From positions 1,612,001 to 1,676,000 of the forward strand of contig NZ_CP192292.1 in assembly GCF_050596425.1 (NCBI RefSeq): a stretch of DNA of 64,000 nucleotides, written 5' to 3'. Source of the DNA: G963665925 sp050596425 (GTDB lineage Bacteria > Bacillota > Clostridia > Peptostreptococcales > Acidaminobacteraceae). Each line of letters begins with the position of its first letter. Position 1 is the first letter of the stretch. A program made the position numbers and the translations under genes. This document shows positions 9,601 to 18,291 of the stretch, in pieces. The notes under the pieces are model-generated. The model saw nothing but the letters and a program-made list of their open reading frames with translations. It was not told the DNA's origin and searched no databases.

Positions 9601-12600
9601 TCGAAAAAATGAGATACACTCGACTGGCTTCGCAGATTTGGGGATTTTATACAAGTGACTATGTACACAGTCACAGAATATTAACCGATACGAGCAATTC
9701 TAGATTAAACATAGGTATGTTTCTGAAACGTATAGGACAAAACACTGGTCGATTTACTGGAGGTACAGTCACTGTTGATCCTGAGACGCAATCCTACAAT
9801 ATCATAAGTGATATACAAGATTCTCAGGCTGTGGATTCTGTAATAATTGATGGCGATATGTCAGAATGGACTTCTAGTGACGTCATCTACTCAAATGATC
9901 AGCGAGCCAGTCATATCTATCCTAGAAGGTTTAAAATTGACGACAATACATTTGAAGGTGGTATTGTAAGCAATTTAAAAGAAGTCTTTATTGATGGGAA
10001 CTATGGTATTGAACTTATTACAGATGGAAGCGGCAGCTGGACCAGTCCTGTTATTCAAGCCCATGATGAGAACTCGTCAAGAATTGGTGTGTTAACGAGA
10101 TTCTATGATCAAATTTTAAATGATGGTTCAGTGACTTACCAAATAAAAATTAAAAGCACAAGCGGTGTATGGTCTGGATGGCAACCGCTTAGTTATGATG
10201 CGACTGTAATAGGAGAGGATTTCAAAGCTTTTCAGTACAAAGTTAATATTACTGGAATGGCTTCCGATGATCAGCAAAGTGTAAAAGGAATACGTCTTGA
10301 GGAAGCAAGGGTTTACCGGAAGCAGTATTTGCCGAGAAATATTGAAGTCACAAACTTCTCTATTAAAGACGATGTTAACGATATATACATGAAATTTGAC
10401 GTGAGTGGTGAAGTAGCATTTACGGATATCGGCAAAATTAGTGATTACAATTATGCGATCTATCTCAATACACTTGGTGATAAAAATTACGGATACACAG
10501 GAAAATATTATACATCGAATGTAGGGGCAAATTATAAAATAGAAAATGGATCACTTTATATTTGGGACAAGGAACACGATGATCCAACCGATGAAGCTGG
10601 ATGGATTGAACTTGGAGATAGGTCCCCTCTAGTTTACTTCTCAAGAAGTGCTGATAAAGCCTCCATCGAAATGTCTATTAGTAAGAATATCGTGAACCTT
10701 AATCAAGATAAATTATTTGTCTATATGAGATTGCAAGAAAGAACCAACTGGACAAACAACTACATGCCGGCTGTAACGAATGGCAGATCAAGCGATGTCA
10801 AGGCCCTTGAATATAATTTGACAAATGGTATTCAGAACATAAATCATGGATATTACCTATCACAAGCTGTTGAACTAAAAGCAAATACGAATAAAGTGAT
10901 GATTGACTGGACGGAGACGCTTCCTAGTGGAACCTTTGTAGATGTTTGGGTAAGGCAATCTAAAACTGATACTTGGGATGAATGGAGGCAGATCCATTCA
11001 GGAGAGCCAATAGATGTAAGCGGAGAGTATATACAGTATGTGGTTTCATTATCAAGCACAGAAGCAAATGTAACACCTGAAGTAACGGAAGTTGAGATTA
11101 ATGAGTGGCAAGCGAGTGGTGACCTTGAGTTTGTCAAGATAGAGCCACATGTGGATAGATCAGAAATTACCTGGATTTACGACACGACGAGTGGTAGCGC
11201 GGTAGAAATTGAAATAGATGGTGTGCCCACTATTGTGGATGGAGACCACTTTACTCATAGTGGACTCAACTCGAATGAAATGCATTCTTATAGGTTTAGG
11301 CCATATACTGAAGATCAATCTTTTGAATGGTCTCAACCATACACAATATATACACTTCTTGAAGCACCATCAGGGTATAGTGTTGCTAAGACGCTTGAAG
11401 TTTTAACTGTTGATTGGGAGAGTGTTAGTGGAGCAAGTGAGTATGATGTTCAAATTAATGGCAATGCAATGAACGCGTCCAATAGTTTAGTGACCATTGA
11501 TGAAATATTACCTGGTCAAATATTTGACATATACTACAGAGCTAAGAATGACAACACATACAGTGACTGGAAAGCGGCTCTTGGAATATCAACAATGCCA
11601 GATCGAATTGGAGATTTAACAGGTCAACCAAGTAGTAATAAAATAGACTTATCGTGGTCTGAAATTACGAATACTGATTTTTACGAGCTAGAGATAAACG
11701 GTAACGTCTTTGAAGTCTCGCCAGGACAAACGAACTTTACTCATAGAACCAATAAAGTTATTGAAATTGATGGAAATGTTCAAGACTGGTATGACATAAA
11801 AGATCTAGCAAAATCTGATGACAAGAACTATATGAAGGCTTTACGATCAGGGGAAAATCTATATGTCTTGTTGGTTGAAGAGGGATTATCAGTGAATGAT
11901 AAGTACAGGATTTTACTTAATACTGATTCTGACTCAAACACTGGATTTGTCTACCATAGATGGGCTTCAAGTGGCTTTGATATTCTGATTGAAAACGGAA
12001 GATTATATGAGCATTCAGGGGATTCTGATAAATATGACTGGACATTTATAGAACTTGTTGATCAAGACAGAAGCACTAATACAGCAGAGTTGAAAGTTGA
12101 CCTTTCGAATATGATTCAGGTATCCGATGAATTGGAGATTGCTATGTGGACAAACTCTTTGACATTGCCTGATGAAGACACCCTACCTGCCAATGTTGTA
12201 GATGCAAGTTTAGAAGCAAACACAGAACAGTCATACAGAATTAGAGGCTATAATGCTACGGGTTATGGACAGTGGAGTGAAATATTAAACGTAAAAACAA
12301 TTCTAGCACCTGTTGAAAATATGGTGATGGATTATTTAGAAGGAAATTTAAGTATTGAATGGACACAAGATCCAGAAGCTGTAAGTTATGATGTTGAGAT
12401 TGATGGAACGGTATATAATACGACAGAAACAAGCTACATTCTTAATGGTGTTGAGAACAATCATATGTACACAGTACGAATACGCTCAAACAGTCTTGTT
12501 GAACCGGGTGAATGGACAGAACTTCAAGAGATCACGACGCCGCTTGGACAAGTTACGGACCTTTATACTTCTTTACTAGAAAAAAATTATGTTGAACTAT

Positions 12601-13856
12601 CATGGACAAGTGACCCTGATGCTCTTGCGTATGAAGTTGATATTGATGGTTCGGTATACAGTTCTCCATCGACTACATTTAAATACTCGAGCGATCGGGA
12701 AATAACCATTGATGGACAGGACGATGAATGGGTAAATGTGGTAAGTGAATTTGAAGATCAGAGTCAAAAGAAGATGAGTGTTTATTTGGGACAAGAAAGT
12801 GTTTTCATTTTCTTAAAAAGCATTTCTGGTGAAGATTCACCGAGAGTTATCCTTGATTCAGATGGTGATATTTCGACAGGATACAGTACAAGCTATTGGT
12901 CAGATTCAGGCGCTGAGTATTTAATAGAAAATGACAGGCTATACTCTTATGCTGGAACAGGTCAAGACTATACATGGAATTACATTGGTAGTTTAAATGC
13001 TGTTGAATCATCAAATGGCATTGAAATTGAAGTTCCATACTCTCAAATAGACTATACAGACATAAATGATATGAAAGTTGCTTATTGGGATGACAACACC
13101 CATATGCCTGAAAAATATAGCTATATGCTGAATGTGCCAAGAAAAACATTGGTTTCAAATGCATATCATCTTGCAAAAGTCAGGGCGGTTAATGGTGGTC
13201 TGGACAGTGAATGGAGCGATCCATTACAAGTTTTAACACCTATAGACACACCAGAAATTATCACTTTTAATGTTGACGGTTCTGAGGTTGTACTTATTTG
13301 GGATACAATGACTAACAGCGATTTGACAGAATATCAGGTCACTTTGGTTGATACAAGCAGCAATACAATAGAGCTGGTTAGCGACTGGATCAGAACTGAT
13401 CGATTTACAACAAGCAGCCTGTCCCTTGGTGACGAGTATCATATTTATTTATCTGTACGTGACCAAAATGGTGATGCGACAAACGCTATTGATTTTGGTG
13501 TTCATAAGGTCAGAAAAGTTGAGAGTGACACTATAAGCGTCACTGAAGATAAGAAGCGAACAGTAACCCTTTCTGCTTCAAATATTAGGACCTTTGCCAC
13601 TAAAAAATTCAAATTAGTGTACGATCCATCTAAATTAGGTTTAGTCGACCTTTCAACATATACCTTGGAAGAAGAAACAAGTATAGGTGTAATAGGGCAA
13701 ACGCCTATAAATATTACAAATGTACAAGCAGGTGAAATTACATTTGAAATAAACACCCTACTGAATGGTACTGAAACCTGGTCGGGTATATTAAATGTGG
13801 TCGAATTTATTGGACTTGATGATGGAATTAGCGAGATTCAGTTTATAGTTGAGTAA
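6669..13856 (+). CDS. Giant secreted mosaic protein: RCC1 propeller, TIM barrel, FnIII, CBM9-like modules
   Basis: This 2395-residue protein starts with a signal peptide (about 1-34). Residues ~110-445 carry about seven RCC1-like repeats (for example GWGRNSNGQLGLG, VWGDNGYGQLGD), expected to form a beta-propeller. FnIII-like domains occur near 516-597 and again between about 1480 and 1700. Residues ~630-800 look like a TIM-barrel glycosidase of the Spherulin4/GH114 type (GIADGIFFDEVS). A discoidin-like module is inserted at about 800-940 and barrel-like sequence resumes near 955-1020. CBM9-like modules begin near 1055, 1694 and 2009, each with an IDGxxxEW or IDGxxxDW start. The last ~100 residues resemble a cohesin-like fold. 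No catalytic activity is proven. It immediately precedes the RHS gene, which shares its CBM9-like module, so a surface adhesin or hydrolase partner is a reasonable guess. Confidence 0.75.
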   Translation: MRQRVIARFLIVVLLFGNLIQFIDIAPSNYSYAVSSTMFDSTSSGAIVTSQGAITIDDLVAPEIDFDSSKVTSNGAIYIDITDNNPPEAEYMIQVETDTHIEKDLKQISSGYYFTFGIDNGVLYGWGRNSNGQLGLGHTNSVYSPTKVALPQPALKISAGYKHAIVLMANGQVAVWGDNGYGQLGDSTTTDSAEPIILDLENIVDVSAGYYNSYAVDKFGNVYGGGRNSDGQLGINTTASQYEPTQMSLLESALQVEAGYKHVLVLTSNGDVYSVGENAAGQLGLGDDNDRLVPTKINLDGTAKDIGTDYKHSGAVLTDGRLAMWGYNSSGQLGDGETSFKMSPVYHEFDKKVEQISVGRYHSIAILEDGGSLGAGDNGSDQLFNASGASGFTSLGLPRLVSQMDSGYKSNVVAISTDEVYGFGNNSNGELGNGNAESSLNLEKSGHLNVSDLSYFDSNNLLTNMKSWNMYESKEVDISSFKSNTAYRVTPFVRAEAGDIPLGGPSISVFIITEPADPPENLHVVENTSETMTLTWNEVGYVNDYSLEVNGNDVYSTSDTSYKLTGLQSNQEYEIRIRSNNSIGQGEWSKVQKFRTKAGIMDYQLPSEYQLNGVRLSGNKLTLDNSFEEQQKSIIFYSTFENAGIYDFSEYEIVVVADTDVDFNKNIRSSGAKVFQYIAYGSRFEDTDAFVEMIKSEIQNFKNLGIADGIFFDEVSVGYWGSGLRDDPEKIQAFAGRLDEITDYMSSIGLESIVNGSTGFAKLGDYYLWESFLGTFGEKHFIWSLDDTGRTANGVAGIDYFKSINDWTITGDVTTSDTINGSGPATLEILVDTENYLDPVDKAPFFEWMDLIVSGENLSSSNVKVQAWLGDSLPFDQNTWHDVGEVAINEESAYKIRDHAKYVKLKVSIDETSYTIDKLDMWFDRNFEYYDVVSDYTPGEHRPHHYEYNLSKRDYLQNVMEEYGTRIFTHTFGESGDIEKMRYTRLASQIWGFYTSDYVHSHRILTDTSNSRLNIGMFLKRIGQNTGRFTGGTVTVDPETQSYNIISDIQDSQAVDSVIIDGDMSEWTSSDVIYSNDQRASHIYPRRFKIDDNTFEGGIVSNLKEVFIDGNYGIELITDGSGSWTSPVIQAHDENSSRIGVLTRFYDQILNDGSVTYQIKIKSTSGVWSGWQPLSYDATVIGEDFKAFQYKVNITGMASDDQQSVKGIRLEEARVYRKQYLPRNIEVTNFSIKDDVNDIYMKFDVSGEVAFTDIGKISDYNYAIYLNTLGDKNYGYTGKYYTSNVGANYKIENGSLYIWDKEHDDPTDEAGWIELGDRSPLVYFSRSADKASIEMSISKNIVNLNQDKLFVYMRLQERTNWTNNYMPAVTNGRSSDVKALEYNLTNGIQNINHGYYLSQAVELKANTNKVMIDWTETLPSGTFVDVWVRQSKTDTWDEWRQIHSGEPIDVSGEYIQYVVSLSSTEANVTPEVTEVEINEWQASGDLEFVKIEPHVDRSEITWIYDTTSGSAVEIEIDGVPTIVDGDHFTHSGLNSNEMHSYRFRPYTEDQSFEWSQPYTIYTLLEAPSGYSVAKTLEVLTVDWESVSGASEYDVQINGNAMNASNSLVTIDEILPGQIFDIYYRAKNDNTYSDWKAALGISTMPDRIGDLTGQPSSNKIDLSWSEITNTDFYELEINGNVFEVSPGQTNFTHRTNKVIEIDGNVQDWYDIKDLAKSDDKNYMKALRSGENLYVLLVEEGLSVNDKYRILLNTDSDSNTGFVYHRWASSGFDILIENGRLYEHSGDSDKYDWTFIELVDQDRSTNTAELKVDLSNMIQVSDELEIAMWTNSLTLPDEDTLPANVVDASLEANTEQSYRIRGYNATGYGQWSEILNVKTILAPVENMVMDYLEGNLSIEWTQDPEAVSYDVEIDGTVYNTTETSYILNGVENNHMYTVRIRSNSLVEPGEWTELQEITTPLGQVTDLYTSLLEKNYVELSWTSDPDALAYEVDIDGSVYSSPSTTFKYSSDREITIDGQDDEWVNVVSEFEDQSQKKMSVYLGQESVFIFLKSISGEDSPRVILDSDGDISTGYSTSYWSDSGAEYLIENDRLYSYAGTGQDYTWNYIGSLNAVESSNGIEIEVPYSQIDYTDINDMKVAYWDDNTHMPEKYSYMLNVPRKTLVSNAYHLAKVRAVNGGLDSEWSDPLQVLTPIDTPEIITFNVDGSEVVLIWDTMTNSDLTEYQVTLVDTSSNTIELVSDWIRTDRFTTSSLSLGDEYHIYLSVRDQNGDATNAIDFGVHKVRKVESDTISVTEDKKRTVTLSASNIRTFATKKFKLVYDPSKLGLVDLSTYTLEEETSIGVIGQTPINITNVQAGEITFEINTLLNGTETWSGILNVVEFIGLDDGISEIQFIVE

Positions 13857-13868
13857 TACAAACAGTTT

Positions 13869-13905
13869 GAGTGGGAGATGGCAGGGGCTTCTCTCACTCA
13901 TTTTA
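13869..13905 (+). terminator. Hairpin between the mosaic gene and rhs1
   Basis: GAGTGGGAGA (13869-13878) pairs with TCTCTCACTC (13890-13899) with one G-T pair and is followed by a short T stretch. It lies between two co-directional giant genes and may terminate or reduce read-through. The T tract is short, so the call is moderate. Confidence 0.45.
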
Positions 13906-13944
13906 AAAAATGATTCTTGTAACTCTGTGGAAGGAGAGCTGATT

Positions 13945-16900
13945 ATGAATCGTAAGAAACTTCTCATTGTTATCAGTATATTACTGATTCTTGCTGTTGA
14001 TTTTGCATACACTGACACAATTGAAGACTTTTATAACAATTTAGTTGGACCTAGCACTAAGTATGATACCTTTCTATCAAAAAATTACTTAAGAAATAAT
14101 ACATCTGATATAGATGTAGATTCTAAGAATGGTTCATTAACTGTGGTCCAGACAGATTTTGCATTGACAGGACGAAATGGACTTGATGTGGAATTGACAC
14201 GGATATATAAAAGCAAATTGTCTGATATTGATAATATGAAAGTGGAGAATCAAAGTGGAACACTGGTTGATGTGGTAGAAACGGGTATAAATGCAGTTTC
14301 ATTTGTGGAAAACAGATATAATCTTGGCGCAGCTACAAGGTTCTCGTTCCCGACCCTAGAAATTCTTGGCGATGAAAAGTACTTACATACAGAGTCAGGT
14401 GCGATTTTTAGGTTGATTAACAGACACCTAGTAGACAATAAGTACACTTATGATATTGAAAGTCACTCTGCTAAAGATTTTTCAATATGGGAAGATACAT
14501 CATTTAATCAAGGTCATTCAGATGATGAATCGAAGTTTATGAAACTTGACAAAGATGGAAAGAAAACTTATTTTTCGAATGATGGACGAGTTCTTGCAGT
14601 TCTTGATCGTTATGGGAATCAGATTACTTTTGAATATGATGATTTTGATTATACTTTGGATGGTCAGACGATAAACCGAAGATTAATGACTAAAATTATT
14701 GATACTGTAGGCCGTGAGTTTCGCTTTGAATATAATGAGGACTTTAATCATACCGTAGTAGTAAATAGCGATGGAACTTTTGATGACGATATAGGTAATA
14801 TATTCAATGTGGTTGTATATTTGCCAGATAGTACACCATCAGATTTAAGTGACAATCCCAAGCTGGTTTACGAGAAAAAGGTTATGATGTACAGTGAAAC
14901 ATCAAATAAAGTGATCAGAACACAACTGTCTGATGTTTTTGATATGGATGGCTCACATAAATATAGCTTCATATATGACCAGTATGGTTACGGAAATAAT
15001 GATGGTTTAGCAGCTGGATTTACCTATAAAGATGGGAGCACATATACAAAATCATTGCGTTCAGAAATACTAACTGGGATTGACTACCCTGAAAAAAATA
15101 AAAGGATTGATTTCTCTTATGGCTTGTATACCAAAAAATTAGGAGCCCAGGGGTCTCTTCAGTATAGAAAAATCGAAAGTGTTGAGCATAAGTCTCGAAG
15201 TTACAATGATCAAACAAGCCAAGTGGAATATAAAACTGAGAAGAAAATTGACTATTCTTATACCAATGAACCTGATGGATATGGAACCAGTGGCTATTTG
15301 CCAACAGATGAATATTTAAAAAACACATTCAGATACTATACAACTAAGACGGATCTACTCGGATACCAAGTTAAGTTTACCTACAATGGTTTGCACGAAC
15401 AAAAAAACGTAGAGAAACTTGGACCAGATCATAAAATTGTTTCAGTGACCACATTTGACGAGTTTTCTTTTCCTCAAATGAAAGTGACAACAGTAAATGA
15501 GCGAATTGATGGAGTGGATACTGGAAAGTCATTTTCGAGATATGAAAACTTTGATTATGATGAGTACGGCAACTTGCTTGAGTACACAAGCCCTAGAGCT
15601 GATGGGGACAGTGAGGGCAATCCTGTGGGTTCAAAATTCTCAGGTGTTTACATTCGGTTAGATGGGGAGACCGATGACTGGGATGGCGTTGAGAAGATTG
15701 GCACCGGAAGTCTTACAAGCGAGTTCATTAAAGTGGCACAAGATGATACTTTAGTGAATATTCTCATCGAAGGTGCCGGCATTGGGGTGGATTCTCATAT
15801 TCTAATAGATGCAGATAATGATCCTTTGACAGGATATAACACTCATAAGTGGGATGATTCAGGCGGGGATTTTCTCATAGATGGGAATAGACTGTACGAA
15901 TTTGTAGGGTCGACTCAAAAAGATTATTCTTGGAATCAAATTGATACAATTACACCTTACCAATCTGATAATAGGATTGAGATTACAATACAACAGTCTA
16001 AACTAGGCAATACATCTGCTAAAGATTTGAAAATCGCATATTGGAATGATGCGACTGACATACCTGTGGCTGGTCCTAAAATGGCACTTGCAAGAGCAAA
16101 TGAGCATATTTATAACGAGTATACAGTTGTATATGAGTATGCGCGCGATAAATTTCATCAACTAAAGTCTAAAACATGGAAGAATGATACAACGTCCTTT
16201 TCACGAACCGAATATCAGATCGATACAAATGGGAATGTAACAGAAGAAAAGCGAATCCATGAAGAAAATGGAACCACAAATAACATAATAACAACTTATA
16301 ATTATGACAACTTTGGCAACCTTGTTCAAGAAACTACAGATTCAAACTTTACTACGAGTTACGAGTATGGTGTAGACTTTAATGGAGTTGACCAACATGG
16401 TGCATATTTAACAAAGGAATACTGGACTGTTGATGGTTTGGAACAGTCTGTTCAGCATGCCTATGATTTTTATGGTGGGATCAGAACCGGGTTTAAAGAT
16501 GAGCTCGGATATGAAACCACTTATGTTTATGATGCTTTGTTCAGGCTTAAAACAAAGACATATCCAAACGGTAGCTTTGAAAGTTATACTTACTCTGATG
16601 GAACAACAGATAACACTACCATGACCTACATTGATAGAAGTGGTGTTAGAACAATATACACTTATAACATATTTGGAGACATGATTAAATATCAGGAAGA
16701 TGTGATGGTAGATGGTGTTACTAATCTGGAAACTTTGCAAGAAGTCGAATACAATTCAAACGGCTATAAAATCAAGGAAATTGATTTTAACGGAAACAGC
16801 ACACGGTTTGATTATGACAGCGACAATAGGCTGGTTTCAAAAGGTTTTTATTTGAACGATCAAACTTTAGTTTTTGAAGAGATCATGGCTTATAAGTTCA

Positions 16901-18291
16901 GCAGTGACCCAGATAGGCCACTTATTATTGAAGTGACAGACCAAGAAGGTTTTAAACGAAAAGACTATTATAATAAATTAAGTGAGCTTGTAAAATCGGA
17001 AGCAGAGTACGATGCGGGCCAATATACTGAAATTACTTATAATTATGATTACAGCGGTAACTTGAAATCCACTTTAAACGGTAATGGAAATTTGCTTGTG
17101 AAAAAGTATGATGATCTAAATCAACTTATTTCCCAAACAAATGCTCTTAATCAGACAACAGCGTTTGAATATGATGCAAGAGGTTTGCTCACAAAGACTG
17201 TTCACCCAAATGGACATGAAGTTATAAAAGAATATGATGCGCGCGGAAGACTCATAAAAGAAACAGAAGACAATGTCAGTGGAAGTCCAGTAACAACTAG
17301 GTTTATTTATGACGCAAAAGGTCAACTGTTAAAGACGATATTACCAAATGCATATGATCCATTAAAAGAAGGGACACCAGGTTTACTGTCACTTCCTGGT
17401 GAATCTGTTACATATGATGTAATGGGCAATGTGGTAGAAAAATATCTTGCAGATGGAAGACTCTATGAGAAGAATTATTACAACCAGGACGACAGCCTGC
17501 GTAAGACCGTTAGTGGTAGTCAAAATACTGGTGTAGAAACTGATCCGGGATTTTCGTACACATACAATAATCAAGGCGATGTTATCGAAATTACAGATCC
17601 TTATAATAATAAAACCACATTCACATATGACTTAATGGGCAATCAGCTCACTGAAACAGATAAGTTGGGACGAGTCACATTATCTGATTATGATGAATTT
17701 GGTCAACTTAAAAAGAAAACTTTTGAAGACGGAGCAACCATTCTTTTCGAATATGACCATAAGGGCAATCTTATAAAACAAACTGATGCCCTAGGCCATG
17801 AGACGCGCTATGAATATGATGGGATCAGTAGGCTTGTAGAAACTATATTTGAAGATGGCAGTACCGTTAAACAAACCTATGATGATAACGGCAATATATT
17901 AACTAAGGAACTCAAAAATGGTGCTCTTATTGAGTATGCTTATGATGTGCTTGATAGACTTGTTGAAAGCAAAAGGCCACTCTACATCAATGAACAAGGT
18001 GGTACAGAGTATAGCATCACAAGACAAACCTACAATAATATGGGGCAAGTGATTAATAAAACAATTACCGGAACTCAAAATCCGTCAAGCACACGAGTGA
18101 TTACGAATGTTTACTATTCGAATGGACTCCTTGATTATACGATTTCTCCTTCAGGGGGGATGGTGCTTTATGACTACGATAATAATAGAAATGTCATAAA
18201 AAAATCCGTAGAAAGATCAAGCGGCCAGTATAACATAAGCAAGTATGAATATGATGACAACAATCGACTTGTACTTGAAAAAAACTTGTAG
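13945..18291 (+). CDS. RHS/YD-repeat protein 1, N-terminal part (frame 0 product)
   Basis: The start at 13945 follows AAGGAGAG at good spacing and opens with a signal peptide (about residues 1-23). The 1448-residue segment begins with an RHS-type beta-sheet shell. A CBM9-like module (IRLDGETDDWDGV) is inserted at about 565-713, like those in the preceding mosaic protein. Tandem YD repeats (EYDARGRLIKET, FTYDLMGNQLTET and others) follow. RHS/YD proteins build a hollow shell around a C-terminal cargo, often a toxin. The frame ends at TAG just after an A7C run at 18278-18285, while the -1 frame continues as RHS without a gap. The full product would be about 2676 residues if the frame is restored. 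The cause could be programmed frameshifting, mutation or a homopolymer sequence error. Confidence 0.85.
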   Translation: MNRKKLLIVISILLILAVDFAYTDTIEDFYNNLVGPSTKYDTFLSKNYLRNNTSDIDVDSKNGSLTVVQTDFALTGRNGLDVELTRIYKSKLSDIDNMKVENQSGTLVDVVETGINAVSFVENRYNLGAATRFSFPTLEILGDEKYLHTESGAIFRLINRHLVDNKYTYDIESHSAKDFSIWEDTSFNQGHSDDESKFMKLDKDGKKTYFSNDGRVLAVLDRYGNQITFEYDDFDYTLDGQTINRRLMTKIIDTVGREFRFEYNEDFNHTVVVNSDGTFDDDIGNIFNVVVYLPDSTPSDLSDNPKLVYEKKVMMYSETSNKVIRTQLSDVFDMDGSHKYSFIYDQYGYGNNDGLAAGFTYKDGSTYTKSLRSEILTGIDYPEKNKRIDFSYGLYTKKLGAQGSLQYRKIESVEHKSRSYNDQTSQVEYKTEKKIDYSYTNEPDGYGTSGYLPTDEYLKNTFRYYTTKTDLLGYQVKFTYNGLHEQKNVEKLGPDHKIVSVTTFDEFSFPQMKVTTVNERIDGVDTGKSFSRYENFDYDEYGNLLEYTSPRADGDSEGNPVGSKFSGVYIRLDGETDDWDGVEKIGTGSLTSEFIKVAQDDTLVNILIEGAGIGVDSHILIDADNDPLTGYNTHKWDDSGGDFLIDGNRLYEFVGSTQKDYSWNQIDTITPYQSDNRIEITIQQSKLGNTSAKDLKIAYWNDATDIPVAGPKMALARANEHIYNEYTVVYEYARDKFHQLKSKTWKNDTTSFSRTEYQIDTNGNVTEEKRIHEENGTTNNIITTYNYDNFGNLVQETTDSNFTTSYEYGVDFNGVDQHGAYLTKEYWTVDGLEQSVQHAYDFYGGIRTGFKDELGYETTYVYDALFRLKTKTYPNGSFESYTYSDGTTDNTTMTYIDRSGVRTIYTYNIFGDMIKYQEDVMVDGVTNLETLQEVEYNSNGYKIKEIDFNGNSTRFDYDSDNRLVSKGFYLNDQTLVFEEIMAYKFSSDPDRPLIIEVTDQEGFKRKDYYNKLSELVKSEAEYDAGQYTEITYNYDYSGNLKSTLNGNGNLLVKKYDDLNQLISQTNALNQTTAFEYDARGLLTKTVHPNGHEVIKEYDARGRLIKETEDNVSGSPVTTRFIYDAKGQLLKTILPNAYDPLKEGTPGLLSLPGESVTYDVMGNVVEKYLADGRLYEKNYYNQDDSLRKTVSGSQNTGVETDPGFSYTYNNQGDVIEITDPYNNKTTFTYDLMGNQLTETDKLGRVTLSDYDEFGQLKKKTFEDGATILFEYDHKGNLIKQTDALGHETRYEYDGISRLVETIFEDGSTVKQTYDDNGNILTKELKNGALIEYAYDVLDRLVESKRPLYINEQGGTEYSITRQTYNNMGQVINKTITGTQNPSSTRVITNVYYSNGLLDYTISPSGGMVLYDYDNNRNVIKKSVERSSGQYNISKYEYDDNNRLVLEKNL
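18278..18285 (+). other. A AAA AAC heptamer at the rhs1 frame break
   Basis: The zero frame reads GAA AAA AAC TTG TAG, which places A AAA AAC in the exact phase required for tandem -1 slippage. A -1 step gives CTT GTA GAA AAA TGG and a continuous RHS sequence (LVEKWPIYDF). I see no clear stimulatory Shine-Dalgarno-like sequence upstream and no obvious stem-loop directly downstream, so programming is not established. Confidence 0.5.
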
